Shown piece by piece: positions 1 to 8,437 of a stretch of 64,000 nucleotides of DNA (within the stretch, counting starts at the first letter, position 1; every line of letters begins with the position of its first letter). The notes under the pieces are model-generated. The model saw only the letters and a list, made by a program, of their open reading frames with translations. It was not told the DNA's origin and did not search any database. This stretch comes from Croceivirga lutea (GTDB taxonomy: Bacteria > Bacteroidota > Bacteroidia > Flavobacteriales > Flavobacteriaceae): the NCBI RefSeq assembly GCF_014235875.1, contig NZ_JACJUK010000001.1, positions 310,001-374,000 of the forward strand, read 5' to 3'. A program made the translations under genes and the position numbers.

Positions 1-269
1 GCATTTTTTTCTAAAGCCGCTAACTGATTTGCAGATAATGGGTCTTTAACGGGTAAATGTTGATTAATTGTAGGCGTATTATGGTCTGCGGTAGCAAAAG
101 TTCTATTAGGATTAAGCACCTCAATACCTCTATTTTTAATTCCTAAAAACGCAACCGGACTGGTAACTTCATGCACCAAGTGGCGGTCAATGAAAAGCAC
201 ATCTGGTCCATTTTGTATACTTTTTACTACGTGAGAATCCCAAACCTTATCAAATAACGTTTTGCCCAT
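1..269 (-). CDS. leuC: 3-isopropylmalate dehydratase large subunit, N-terminal part (runs off the window)
   Basis: LeuC with LeuD isomerises 2-isopropylmalate to 3-isopropylmalate in leucine synthesis, using a [4Fe-4S] aconitase-type cluster. Only the first 89 codons are present. They begin MGKTLFDKVWDSHVV and contain the family landmarks IDRHLVHEVTSP and FATADHNTPT, which are conserved at the start of LeuC proteins. The cluster cysteines lie in the missing C-terminal part. The ATG at 267-269 fits the usual LeuC start, and a TTG-N22-TATTTTTG promoter sits just upstream. The rest of a leu operon would lie to the left, outside the window. Identification is firm for the fragment seen. Confidence 0.93.
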   Translation of the reverse strand, partial: MGKTLFDKVWDSHVVKSIQNGPDVLFIDRHLVHEVTSPVAFLGIKNRGIEVLNPNRTFATADHNTPTINQHLPVKDPLSANQLAALEKN

Positions 270-295
270 ATTATTTTCTTGAAAATTTAAGTAAC

Positions 296-328
296 CAAAA
301 ATACGGATTGTTAGGTAGTTTAGTCCAA
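296..328 (-). promoter_or_regulatory. Bacteroidetes-type promoter of leuC
   Basis: On the minus strand TTG (326-328) is followed after 22 bases by TATTTTTG (296-303), matching the TTG-N17-23-TAnnTTTG promoter pattern known in Flavobacterium. It lies about 27 bases before the leuC ATG. Pattern match only. Confidence 0.5.
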
Positions 329-398
329 GTGAATTGGGTTCAAATTACGATGTTCAACAAAGTTTTTGTTTTGTGTTACATTTAAAATCAGGCAGTTA

Positions 399-458
399 TC
401 AACTAATATATCCCCATATTGCTTTATCCTTAACAAGACTGCTAAAGGTAGTTCTGAT
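399..458 (-). pseudogene. Displaced fragment of a recG 3' end (last 19 codons plus stop)
   Basis: Read on the minus strand this stretch encodes IRTTFSSLVKDKAIWGYIS followed by TGA. The intact recG at 1896-4031 ends IRNIFSNLIKDKAIWGYIS, so 15 of 19 residues agree. Upstream of this point the similarity stops, so it is a bare tail and not a gene. The DNA is identical over 31 bases (403-433 against 1900-1930). It then differs at scattered positions, several of them silent (for example AAG against TTA-side codon changes are mixed with N/T, I/T, N/S and I/V replacements). It therefore looks like the tail of a related recG allele and not a fresh duplication. Confidence 0.8.
403..433 (+). repeat. Direct repeat, left copy (recG-tail core, 31 bp)
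   Basis: Thirty-one bases identical to 1900-1930, in the same orientation. The two copies bracket about 1.5 kb containing only the lipoprotein gene. The arrangement resembles the attachment-site duplication left when an element integrates in the 3' end of a gene, but no integrase is present between the copies. Confidence 0.8.
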
Positions 459-664
459 TGTAACCATTATGAATAATGAAATAGAAACTATATAATTATT
501 TAATTCTATTTAAGTAAAGTAAGTATAGTTACTTTATAATTATATTTCGATTACAAGAATTTACTTGTTTTTTAAGAAATGCTCTTTTTCGACTTAAAGA
601 TTGAATTTTAGATGAAATTAATTGTAAAATATATCGTTGTGATTTTATTTTACAAATATTTTAA

Positions 665-1831
665 ATGATGAAAAAGTTTTTAGGGTTATTAATTTCTTGT
701 TTAATTTTATCATCCTGTTCGGATTCGTCAGGATTAAGTGATAATGAAGAAGATGGTGGAGTTGATGGGAATGAAAGAGGATTTGACCCATCAAATTTTG
801 GTTATAAAATTTCTACTTTTTCATCCTTTCAAGGTGAGTTTTTTCAAATAGATGTTAGCGATAAAGGAGAGGTTGGAGAAACTCAGTTCCTTAGCGAACA
901 GCTTGGAGCTATGGATGTTCTACCCAACTTGAATAGTATCGATTCAAGTCAAATTACTTTATTTTCTAATGTCACTCAGGCATTTTACCAAAAATCTCTT
1001 AAGACAAATGAAATAAAGAAATTTACAATTGAGGGAACTGGTCTTGCAGGCCCAGTGGAGGTTAAAACAAGCGAAAACTCTAAGTTTGCTGCAATTGTAA
1101 ACCATAATGAACCAGACCCTATTCGGCGATTGGCTTACAATTTAGGGGGAGAAGAGACTTTTATATTTGAGCTTTCCACTAATAGTTGTAGTTCCGCTGA
1201 ATTTTTTGGTAATTACCTAGTTGCCATTTGCGGTAATAACCCAATCTCAATCTACGAGTGTATTATTTACGATACTGAAAGAGATGCAATAGTTTTTAGC
1301 TACCAATCAGATGATTATATAAAGGTGACCATTTTTCAAGATAAACTTTATGTCTTCAATACTGATGATTATACTCATAAGGTATTTTCAATTGAAGATT
1401 TTCAAGAACTTGAATCTGGAGAATTTTCTAGACAATGGTTCTTTGATTTTGAATTTGGAAGGGATGTTATAAAAACTAAAACTTTTAACAATCAAATCTT
1501 AACCAATATTGATTATTCAATATTTGCAGGAGGTCGTTTTCCTGCAATTTTTGACATAGATGAAGATCGTTATGTAGCTGGAGACAATCGTGTTTTTAGC
1601 TCTCAAGATTTTCGAAATGCTTATTCAGAGCTAATTCCTGATATTAGCAATTTTGAAGGATATGACGTCGATATGGAAAAGAAGGTTGTAGTCCTAGGTT
1701 ATTCATTACAAGTTCAAATCTCATCAGAAAATTACCCCAAAGGAGGAGTTTTATTAGTAGATTTTGAAGGTAATATTCTTAATCAAATTCAACTAGAACG
1801 AGCACCTAAATACATTGTTATTCGTGAATAA
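665..1831 (+). CDS. Hypothetical lipoprotein, possibly beta-propeller-like
   Basis: A 388-residue protein with a lipoprotein signal peptide: Lys-rich start, hydrophobic stretch and the lipobox LSSC with the lipidated Cys at residue 18. A short acidic/Gly-rich linker (residues about 20-40) follows, so it is probably anchored in the outer membrane. The mature part is rich in beta-strand-like segments. Repeated patterns such as KLYVFNTDDYTHKVFSIED and the C-terminal GGVLLVDFEGNILNQI recall propeller blades, but I recognise no family. It is the only gene between the two copies of the recG 3' end, which suggests it arrived as an accessory insertion. Two adjacent ATG codons are possible starts; the first is used here. 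Confidence 0.6.
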   Translation: MMKKFLGLLISCLILSSCSDSSGLSDNEEDGGVDGNERGFDPSNFGYKISTFSSFQGEFFQIDVSDKGEVGETQFLSEQLGAMDVLPNLNSIDSSQITLFSNVTQAFYQKSLKTNEIKKFTIEGTGLAGPVEVKTSENSKFAAIVNHNEPDPIRRLAYNLGGEETFIFELSTNSCSSAEFFGNYLVAICGNNPISIYECIIYDTERDAIVFSYQSDDYIKVTIFQDKLYVFNTDDYTHKVFSIEDFQELESGEFSRQWFFDFEFGRDVIKTKTFNNQILTNIDYSIFAGGRFPAIFDIDEDRYVAGDNRVFSSQDFRNAYSELIPDISNFEGYDVDMEKKVVVLGYSLQVQISSENYPKGGVLLVDFEGNILNQIQLERAPKYIVIRE

Positions 1832-1895
1832 TACTAGATTTAATTAAAAAGCTTATTCTCTTTTGTTTACTTCTCTAGTAAGTTAGAAAATAGCT

Positions 1896-4031
1896 TTAGC
1901 TAATATATCCCCATATTGCTTTATCCTTAATAAGATTACTAAAGATGTTTCGGATAGACTTGTTTTCTTCTTTTTCTAATCGGGGGTCGTTTTTAAACAA
2001 TTGAATGGCATGGTATCTCGCCAGCTTCAAAATTGGATTGTCTTTTACAATATCAGCAATTTTAAGATTGAGTAAACCACTTTGTTGTGTTCCCATTAAA
2101 TCTCCTGGCCCTCTAAGTTTTAAATCAACTTCAGCAATTTCAAAACCATCGTTTGTCCTGCACATGGTTTCCAAGCGGGTTTTAGCATCATCAGATAATT
2201 TATGACTTGTCATTAGAATACAAAAACTCTGTTCAGCTCCACGACCTACACGACCCCGTAATTGGTGCAATTGAGATAACCCAAAACGTTCGGCACTTTC
2301 TATAATCATTACTGATGCGTTAGGAACATTTACCCCAACCTCGATTACGGTTGTGGCTACCATAATTTGCGTTTCACCTTTAACAAAACGCTCCATTTCA
2401 TAATCTTTGTCTTGAGCTTTCATTTGACCGTGAACAATAGATATTTGATAATTGGGTTGCGGAAATTCACGCGCTATACTTTCATAACCATCCATTAAAT
2501 CTTTATAGTCTAAAGCTTCACTTTCTTTGATTAAAGGGTAAACAACATATACCTGTCTTCCTTTCTTAATTTCATCTTTTATAAATCCAAATACTTTTAG
2601 TCGGTTGGCATCATACCTGTGAACTGTTTTTATAGGTTTTCTTCCTGGTGGCAGCTCATCAATCACAGAAATGTCTAAATCTCCATATAAACTCATGGCT
2701 AGTGTTCTTGGTATTGGTGTGGCGGTCATAACTAAAATATGAGGTGGTAGGGAAACCCCTCCAATTTCAGCGGAAGATTGAGCACCTTTGTGCCATAGTT
2801 TTGAACGTTGGGCCACGCCAAATCTATGTTGTTCATCTACGATGGCTAAACCCAAATTTTTAAATTGAACTTTATCTTCTAAAACGGCGTGGGTGCCCAC
2901 AAGAATATTTAGATTACCATTTTCTAATTGGTTGTGTAGAAAGGTTCGTTCAGCGCGTTTAGTTGAGCCTGTAAGTAGCGCAATTTTGATATCCATTTGC
3001 AACAACAAGTCTTTTAAACCATTATAATGTTGTTGCGCAAGAATCTCGGTTGGTGCCATTAAACAGGCTTGAAAACCATTATCAATAGCAAGAAGCATAC
3101 ACATTAAGGCTACTATGGTTTTACCTGAACCTACATCACCCTGTAAAAGCCGATTCATTTGGGCGCTACTGCCCATGTCATTTCTAATTTCTTTAATTAC
3201 TCGTTTTTGAGCGTTAGTTAAATTAAACGGTAAATGATTATTAAAAAAATCATTAAAATGGGTTCCAACCTCAGTAAACCGGTGTCCTTTAATTTTTTTC
3301 TTTCTAGCAACTTTTTTAGAAAGTAATTGCATTTGAATGAAAAAAAGTTCTTCAAACTTTAAGCGAAATTGTGCTTTTGCTAATAACTCTTGACTTTTAG
3401 GAAAATGAATGTTTAAAAGCGCATCAGCTTTGGAAATTAGTTTGAGTTCGTTTAATATACTTTTAGATAAAGTTTCTGCAAAATTGGCTTTAGTTTCTAA
3501 AAACAACTGTTGAATCATTTTGCTTAAAACCTTATTAGTAATACCCTTATTACTCAACTTTTCTGTAGAAGGATAAATGGGTTGCATACTAACTTTTAGC
3601 CCAGCTTTATGAGCTTTTAATAGCTCCATTTCTGGATGTGGCATAGAAAAGGTACTTCCATAGCGGTTAACCCTTCCATAAACCACATAAGGTTCATTTA
3701 TTTTTAGGTTTTCTCTAATCCATTTGTGGCCCCTGAACCAAACCAATTCCATTTGTCCGGTTTCATCCACATAGGTAGCCACTAAACGTTTTCCTCTTTT
3801 TTGTTCAACTGTTTTTAGATTTACAATTTTGCCAACCACCTGAACATCAGCACCGCTATTGTGTAATTGATTAATCTTGTAGTATTGGGTCTTGTCTAAA
3901 TACCTATTGGGGTACAGTTGTAAAAGGTCCGCAAAGGTTTCTAGTCCTAATTCAGATTTCAGAATTTCAGCTCTGTTAGGACCCACACCTTTTAGGTAGG
4001 CTAGGGGAGTTTGCATGACCGCACTTTGCAT
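1896..4031 (-). CDS. recG: ATP-dependent DNA helicase RecG
   Basis: RecG remodels stalled replication forks and branch-migrates recombination intermediates. The 711-residue protein has the expected order. A helix-hairpin-helix start (YLKGVGPNRAEIL, residues 12-24) and an OB-fold wedge domain (about 60-135) come first. The helicase core then has Walker A GDVGSGKT (298-305), the family-specific DEQHRFG box (399-405), MTATPIPRTLAMSLYGDLD, and the C-terminal TTVIEVGVNVPNA and QLRGRVGRG motifs. The length is normal. It is divergent from the M1 peptidase gene with 46 bases between them. Its last codons are duplicated downstream at 399-458, so its present 3' end may have come in with the inserted segment. 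Confidence 0.97.
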   Translation of the reverse strand: MQSAVMQTPLAYLKGVGPNRAEILKSELGLETFADLLQLYPNRYLDKTQYYKINQLHNSGADVQVVGKIVNLKTVEQKRGKRLVATYVDETGQMELVWFRGHKWIRENLKINEPYVVYGRVNRYGSTFSMPHPEMELLKAHKAGLKVSMQPIYPSTEKLSNKGITNKVLSKMIQQLFLETKANFAETLSKSILNELKLISKADALLNIHFPKSQELLAKAQFRLKFEELFFIQMQLLSKKVARKKKIKGHRFTEVGTHFNDFFNNHLPFNLTNAQKRVIKEIRNDMGSSAQMNRLLQGDVGSGKTIVALMCMLLAIDNGFQACLMAPTEILAQQHYNGLKDLLLQMDIKIALLTGSTKRAERTFLHNQLENGNLNILVGTHAVLEDKVQFKNLGLAIVDEQHRFGVAQRSKLWHKGAQSSAEIGGVSLPPHILVMTATPIPRTLAMSLYGDLDISVIDELPPGRKPIKTVHRYDANRLKVFGFIKDEIKKGRQVYVVYPLIKESEALDYKDLMDGYESIAREFPQPNYQISIVHGQMKAQDKDYEMERFVKGETQIMVATTVIEVGVNVPNASVMIIESAERFGLSQLHQLRGRVGRGAEQSFCILMTSHKLSDDAKTRLETMCRTNDGFEIAEVDLKLRGPGDLMGTQQSGLLNLKIADIVKDNPILKLARYHAIQLFKNDPRLEKEENKSIRNIFSNLIKDKAIWGYIS
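1900..1930 (+). repeat. Direct repeat, right copy (recG-tail core, 31 bp)
   Basis: This copy is the real 3' end of the intact recG gene. It is identical to 403-433. Beyond it the two sequences diverge within the recG reading frame, so the repeat boundary lies inside the last codons of recG. Confidence 0.8.
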
Positions 4032-4077
4032 CTAACGAAAATAACTAAATTGGCTTGACTTTTGCGACTATACAACT

Positions 4078-6153
4078 ATGCGTTTTTTAGTGCTTCTTTT
4101 TTTTATCTGGATTTCAATGGTTTCGGCACAATCTCAAGCTGACGTTGATTTTAAAACAATTGATGCCGAAATTTTGGTTTCACCAGAGTCAGGTGAGTTA
4201 AGTGTGCAAGCAACATATGAGTTTGAATTAACTGCAAAAGTGGATTCTATTTTCTTAGATGCGGTGAATTTGAATGTACTTTTCACCTCATTGAACCAAA
4301 AAGAAATAGCTATTTCTAATTCGGGTGAAAAAATTTGGTTTACAGCACCAACAGCTTTAGGTAAACACCAACTATTTATACGCTATATAACTCGACCAAA
4401 ACAGACGGTTTATTTTACAGCGTACAAAAAAGAAGATAGGTTAGATTATCAGGTGTGGACACAAGGTCAAGGAAAATATACCAGTCATTGGCTACCTTCT
4501 CTTAATGACATGAATGATAAAATTGAATTTGATTTACATTTTTTGACAGATGAAAAATATGAAGTTATTTCTAACGGCCAACTAACGCATAAATTCTCAA
4601 AAGATAGCCTAACCGATTGGAAATTTGATATGACAGAACCTATGAGTAGCTATTTGGCAGCTTTCGTAATTGGTAATTTTAAGAAACATACTTTAACGTC
4701 AAATTCAGGTGTTTCAATAGCATTGTATTATGAGCCCAAAGACAGCTTAAAAGTGGAACCTACCTACAGGTATACCAAACAAATCTTTGATTTTTTGGAG
4801 GATGAGATAGGAGTTGACTATCCATGGCAGAATTATAAGCAGGTACCAGTTCAAGACTTTTTATACGCAGGTATGGAAAACACGAGCTGTACCATATTTT
4901 CAAATCAATTTATGGTAGATTCTACCGCTTTTATTGATAAAAACTATGTAAATGTAAATGCTCACGAATTAGCGCATCAATGGTTTGGTAATTTAGTAAC
5001 CGAAGTAAATGGAGAACATCATTGGTTACACGAAGGTTTTGCTACCTACTATGCCTATTTAGCTGAAAAGCAACTTTTTGGTGATGACCATTTTTACTGG
5101 AAACTTTACGATACTGCTAAAACACTACATACGCTATCAGAAAATGGAGAAGGAGAGGCATTAACAGACCCAAAGGCTGGGAGTATAACCTTTTATGAAA
5201 AAGGTGCATGGGCTTTGGTGATATTGCGAGAAAAAGTGGGCGATACCGCTTTTAAAGTAGGTGTAGAAAACTATCTTAAGAACCATGCATTTAAAAATGT
5301 TACTATTAATGATTTTATTACCGAAATTGAAAAAGCATCTTCAACAGATTTAAGTGATTTTAAAAGAAATTGGTTAGCTAATGATGTGTTTTTGTGGGAG
5401 GATGCAACGCATTATTTACAAGAAAAATGTAGTTCTTTAAAAAACTACTTTGTAACCGAAGCAAGCTTAAATAGAGGGAAAAATCATTTTGAAGAATTTA
5501 AAAATAAGTGGAAAACAATTCATTCTGATGAACTAAAAATTGCACTTTTAGAACGTTATACCAATTCTTTTGAAAACCCTTACTTTTTTGAGCAATTAGC
5601 TGAAGAGTCTGTTAAAGTAAGACAAGCCTTTGCTATTTATGTTAGTAAGGTTGGAGATGATACTAAGCCAATACTAGAAAGTATGTTATCAGATGATAGT
5701 TATGTTACCCAAGAAGCCGTATTATTTAAGCTTTGGGAAGCTTTTCCCACAGAAAGAAATAAATATCTAGAACAAACTAAAAATATTGAAGGCTTACCAA
5801 ACAAGAATTTAAAGCAATTGTGGTTAACTTTAGCTTTAATCACACCAGAATATAAACCAGAACTTAAGCGTTCTTTTTATGAAGAATTGAACTCTCTAAC
5901 ATCCACTTATTATAACTTTGAAATTCGACAATTAGCTTTTCAATATTTGTTTCAAATAAATGCTTTGTCAGATAAAAGTTTAGAACATTTGTTTCAAGCG
6001 AGTAGTCATCATGTTTGGCAGTTCAAAAAATCATCAAGAAATTTAATCCGACAAATTGTTACCACTGAAGAAGGGCGTGATAGAATAGCACAGCTAAAAT
6101 CTCGTTTAAAAAAAGAGGAACAATTACAATTAGAATCAATTTTGTCTAAATGA
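4078..6153 (+). CDS. Secreted M1 family zinc aminopeptidase
   Basis: This is a gluzincin aminopeptidase removing N-terminal residues from peptides, probably in the periplasm. A signal peptide (about residues 1-17, ending VSAQ) is followed by the beta-rich N-terminal domain. The catalytic domain carries the AGMENTS exopeptidase loop, the zinc motif HELAH (296-300) and the third ligand E319 in HEGFATYY. This gives the canonical HEXXH-X18-E spacing. The C-terminal half is helical and HEAT-like, as in other M1 enzymes. The stop codon overlaps the start of the patatin gene (ATGA), so the two are likely translated from one message. The preferred substrate cannot be read from the sequence. Confidence 0.93.
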   Translation: MRFLVLLFFIWISMVSAQSQADVDFKTIDAEILVSPESGELSVQATYEFELTAKVDSIFLDAVNLNVLFTSLNQKEIAISNSGEKIWFTAPTALGKHQLFIRYITRPKQTVYFTAYKKEDRLDYQVWTQGQGKYTSHWLPSLNDMNDKIEFDLHFLTDEKYEVISNGQLTHKFSKDSLTDWKFDMTEPMSSYLAAFVIGNFKKHTLTSNSGVSIALYYEPKDSLKVEPTYRYTKQIFDFLEDEIGVDYPWQNYKQVPVQDFLYAGMENTSCTIFSNQFMVDSTAFIDKNYVNVNAHELAHQWFGNLVTEVNGEHHWLHEGFATYYAYLAEKQLFGDDHFYWKLYDTAKTLHTLSENGEGEALTDPKAGSITFYEKGAWALVILREKVGDTAFKVGVENYLKNHAFKNVTINDFITEIEKASSTDLSDFKRNWLANDVFLWEDATHYLQEKCSSLKNYFVTEASLNRGKNHFEEFKNKWKTIHSDELKIALLERYTNSFENPYFFEQLAEESVKVRQAFAIYVSKVGDDTKPILESMLSDDSYVTQEAVLFKLWEAFPTERNKYLEQTKNIEGLPNKNLKQLWLTLALITPEYKPELKRSFYEELNSLTSTYYNFEIRQLAFQYLFQINALSDKSLEHLFQASSHHVWQFKKSSRNLIRQIVTTEEGRDRIAQLKSRLKKEEQLQLESILSK

Positions 6154-7064
6154 AGGCTTTAGTAATATCAGGCGGCGGTAGTAAAGGAGCATTTGCAGGT
6201 GGTGTAGCCCAATATTTAATTGAAGGACTTGATCGCGAATATGACATTTTCGTAGGTACATCTACAGGTAGTCTGCTAATATCACACCTAGCATTAGGTA
6301 AAATAGATAAAATTAGAACTATCTATTCTAATGTAAATCAAAAGAGCATTTTTAGTAATTGTCCGTTTAAAATTAAGCGGCGTCATGGGGCAGATATTAT
6401 TACCATGAATCATAGAAACATCATAAAAAACTTCATCAAAGGAAGTAAAACCTTTGGCGAAAGTGAAAATCTCAGAAAACTCATTCGCAACAGTATTACC
6501 ATAGAAGAATTTAACGAACTAAAAGAAGGAATCAAAGATATTGTAGTAACGGTGAGTAACCTATCGTTAAATCAAGTAGAATATAAATCGATAAATGATT
6601 TTACTTATGATGAATTCTTAGATTGGATTTGGATTTCGGCCAACTACACCCCATTTATGAGTCTGGTCAGAAAAAATGGTTGTGAATATGCTGATGGAGG
6701 ATTAGGAAGTTTAGTTCCTATTGAAGAAGCAATTCATAGAGGAGCCACAGAAGTTGATGTTGTGGTATTACATACCGAAGTTAGTTATTACAATAAAATG
6801 CCTTCTCGTAATCCGTTTGAGTTATTGACCAGCATGTTCACATTTGTTTTAGACCGTATTGAGAATCAGAACATTCGTATAGGTAAATTGGTTGCTAATC
6901 AAAAAGATGCCATAATTAATCTATACTACACACCAGCTATTTTAACAACGAACTCACTTATTTTCGACAAAGAAAAAATGACCCGTTGGTGGAAACGTGG
7001 CTACTTGTATGCTAAAAATAAAAACGCAGAAAGTATGCCTATACAACCAGAAATTCAAGAATAG
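6150..7064 (+). CDS. Patatin-like phospholipase
   Basis: This is a patatin-fold acyl hydrolase with a Ser-Asp dyad. The oxyanion-hole glycine run SGGGSKGAFAGG spans residues 7-18, the nucleophile is S38 in GTSTG, and the dyad aspartate is D182 in YADGGLGS. There is no signal peptide, so the protein is probably cytoplasmic or peripheral at the inner membrane. At 304 residues it is a compact stand-alone patatin without fused domains. It overlaps the upstream M1 aminopeptidase gene by four bases, indicating translational coupling. Whether it acts on phospholipid, lysophospholipid or another ester is unknown. No toxin or partner effector gene flanks it, so a defence role is not supported. Confidence 0.9.
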   Translation: MKALVISGGGSKGAFAGGVAQYLIEGLDREYDIFVGTSTGSLLISHLALGKIDKIRTIYSNVNQKSIFSNCPFKIKRRHGADIITMNHRNIIKNFIKGSKTFGESENLRKLIRNSITIEEFNELKEGIKDIVVTVSNLSLNQVEYKSINDFTYDEFLDWIWISANYTPFMSLVRKNGCEYADGGLGSLVPIEEAIHRGATEVDVVVLHTEVSYYNKMPSRNPFELLTSMFTFVLDRIENQNIRIGKLVANQKDAIINLYYTPAILTTNSLIFDKEKMTRWWKRGYLYAKNKNAESMPIQPEIQE

Positions 7065-7088
7065 CACCGTAACAAATACTCACACTTA

Positions 7089-7610
7089 TTAGTCCCAAAG
7101 CGTTTTCACTTCTTTTTTAATAAAAGCTAGTGCAGCAGAAGAAGGCGAAGACTTTTCCATTGCTTGGTTTAATATATCCTCTCGCAGTTTATCGGCATTA
7201 TCAGATTCGCTCATTCCGGCAGAACGTATAATACGTATGGTAGCATTTTTTGCCGTTTTTATAATATTCCAGCATTCTTCACTAATGTAAATCTGTTGAG
7301 ATAAATTGTGTTCAAATTCTGTTTCAATCTGATTAATTAATAGATTTTCATAATCAGACTTATGATTTGTTTTTGGTGCAACTCTTACTACTAAATTATT
7401 AACTGTAATACGCTCTAAGAATAGTGTCATTCTTTCATAAGCTTGCAAACGTACAGGGAGTGTATCTTTTTGAGCATCTTTATGCAATAAATATCGTCTA
7501 CGACCTTCTTCATTATTAGTATGCAATCTAAAAAAGTAAAAAGCCACTGCACCAGTAATCAAGGCAGGTAATAAATAGGCAAACATCTGAAAAATTTGGT
7601 CTCCGCTCAT
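7089..7610 (-). CDS. Conserved membrane-anchored protein of unknown function
   Basis: A 173-residue protein with one N-terminal membrane segment (about residues 8-28, MFAYLLPALITGAVAFYFF). A basic stretch (EEGRRRYLLHKDAQK) follows, and then a mainly helical soluble domain rich in charged residues (LPVRLQAYERMTLFLERI). The positive-inside rule puts the soluble domain in the cytoplasm. I recognise the general type from flavobacterial genomes but know no function. It is the last gene of a minus-strand run that begins with the DsrE-like gene. It is separated from the gene before it by 60 bases, longer than the other gaps in the run. Confidence 0.65.
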   Translation of the reverse strand: MSGDQIFQMFAYLLPALITGAVAFYFFRLHTNNEEGRRRYLLHKDAQKDTLPVRLQAYERMTLFLERITVNNLVVRVAPKTNHKSDYENLLINQIETEFEHNLSQQIYISEECWNIIKTAKNATIRIIRSAGMSESDNADKLREDILNQAMEKSSPSSAALAFIKKEVKTLWD

Positions 7611-7670
7611 GGTTGTTTAGTTTTGAATTACCATTCTACAACGCATATGGATTGCAAAAAGTATGAAGCA

Positions 7671-8435
7671 TTAATTGTTCTTGAACTTATCTTTTACTTC
7701 GCTATAAAAAGAATCGAATTGTGGCTCCAATTTAAATCGAAAACCGTCTTTAAAACCACCATCTCTTGGTGCCGTTTTAATTCGTGTAATGGCTACGCCT
7801 GCCTTATTCAATTCAAATCCTAAAATAGCAGCTTGAGCACCAGTTAAATCAAATTCGCCGGTATTACTTAAACCTTCAACCACAATATCATAATTAGGAT
7901 AAGCAGCGAAAAAAGCGGCAAGTTGAGATATTGTACTTTGCCCCGAGCTATTTAATTGTTTAGCTGTATAATCTGCAAAAAACGCATCAACGGGGTAAGC
8001 GATAGCAATGGAACGTTCACCAATTGTAAGTTGTGGTACATCACCTAAAACACCTTTAGCTTTACCAACTACTTGTACGGCGAGCGAATCATTTTTGGTA
8101 AAAGTGTCTGTAATTTCACTAACCTGAGCTTCACGTTTATCTAGATTCTCTAAGGCCTTTTGAGCATTATTTGTGTTTCTTTTAGAAACTTCAGCAAAGT
8201 TGTTTAGATTCTCTAATAAAGCTGCATTAGCACCCTGTAAATCTTTTAATTGTCGTTCTAAAGATTCTGCTTTGGTTTTACTAGAAGCTTCATTACGTTC
8301 AGCAACTTTTACCAATGCTTTGGTTGAATCTAGCTCTTTTTTTAGTTCAGCTACTTGAGCGATTAGCTCTGACTTTTTTTGAGCAGATACTGTAGTTACA
8401 AGTACTAGAAAAAATAGGGGTAGTATTCTTTTCAT
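7671..8435 (-). CDS. Coiled-coil periplasmic protein with a degenerate OmpA-like C-terminal domain
   Basis: A signal peptide (about 1-18, ending VSAQ) is followed by a long coiled coil (about 20-110) and a C-terminal domain (about 150-254). That domain aligns by eye with the OmpA-type peptidoglycan-binding domain encoded at 17550-18422. Shared features include VEG plus a hydroxyl position, a helix rich in Ala/Leu, and the closing FDSFYSEVKD against LDQFYSMIED. The HTDN box has become LSNTGEF and the NRRTRIVV arginine segment is missing. The residues that grip diaminopimelate are therefore not evident. The gene lies two bases after the glutamate-synthase-like gene in an operon. Confidence 0.7.
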   Translation of the reverse strand: MKRILPLFFLVLVTTVSAQKKSELIAQVAELKKELDSTKALVKVAERNEASSKTKAESLERQLKDLQGANAALLENLNNFAEVSKRNTNNAQKALENLDKREAQVSEITDTFTKNDSLAVQVVGKAKGVLGDVPQLTIGERSIAIAYPVDAFFADYTAKQLNSSGQSTISQLAAFFAAYPNYDIVVEGLSNTGEFDLTGAQAAILGFELNKAGVAITRIKTAPRDGGFKDGFRFKLEPQFDSFYSEVKDKFKNN

Positions 8436-8437
8436 AT

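Larger units (their letters stand above)
270..664. other. 395 bp gene-free stretch between leuC and the lipoprotein gene
   Basis: The left part holds the leuC promoter. Positions 399-458 hold a displaced copy of the recG 3' end, listed separately. The AT-rich remainder has an inverted repeat with 8-bp arms (515-522 and 529-536, six-base loop) and a weak stem followed by T's (553-573). I see no tRNA, further ORF or clear promoter for the lipoprotein gene. Confidence 0.6.

Noticed and set aside
6150-7064. Patatin as an anti-phage effector
   Set aside because: No cyclase, sensor or other defence gene is adjacent. It is coupled to a peptidase gene, so a metabolic or envelope role is more likely.
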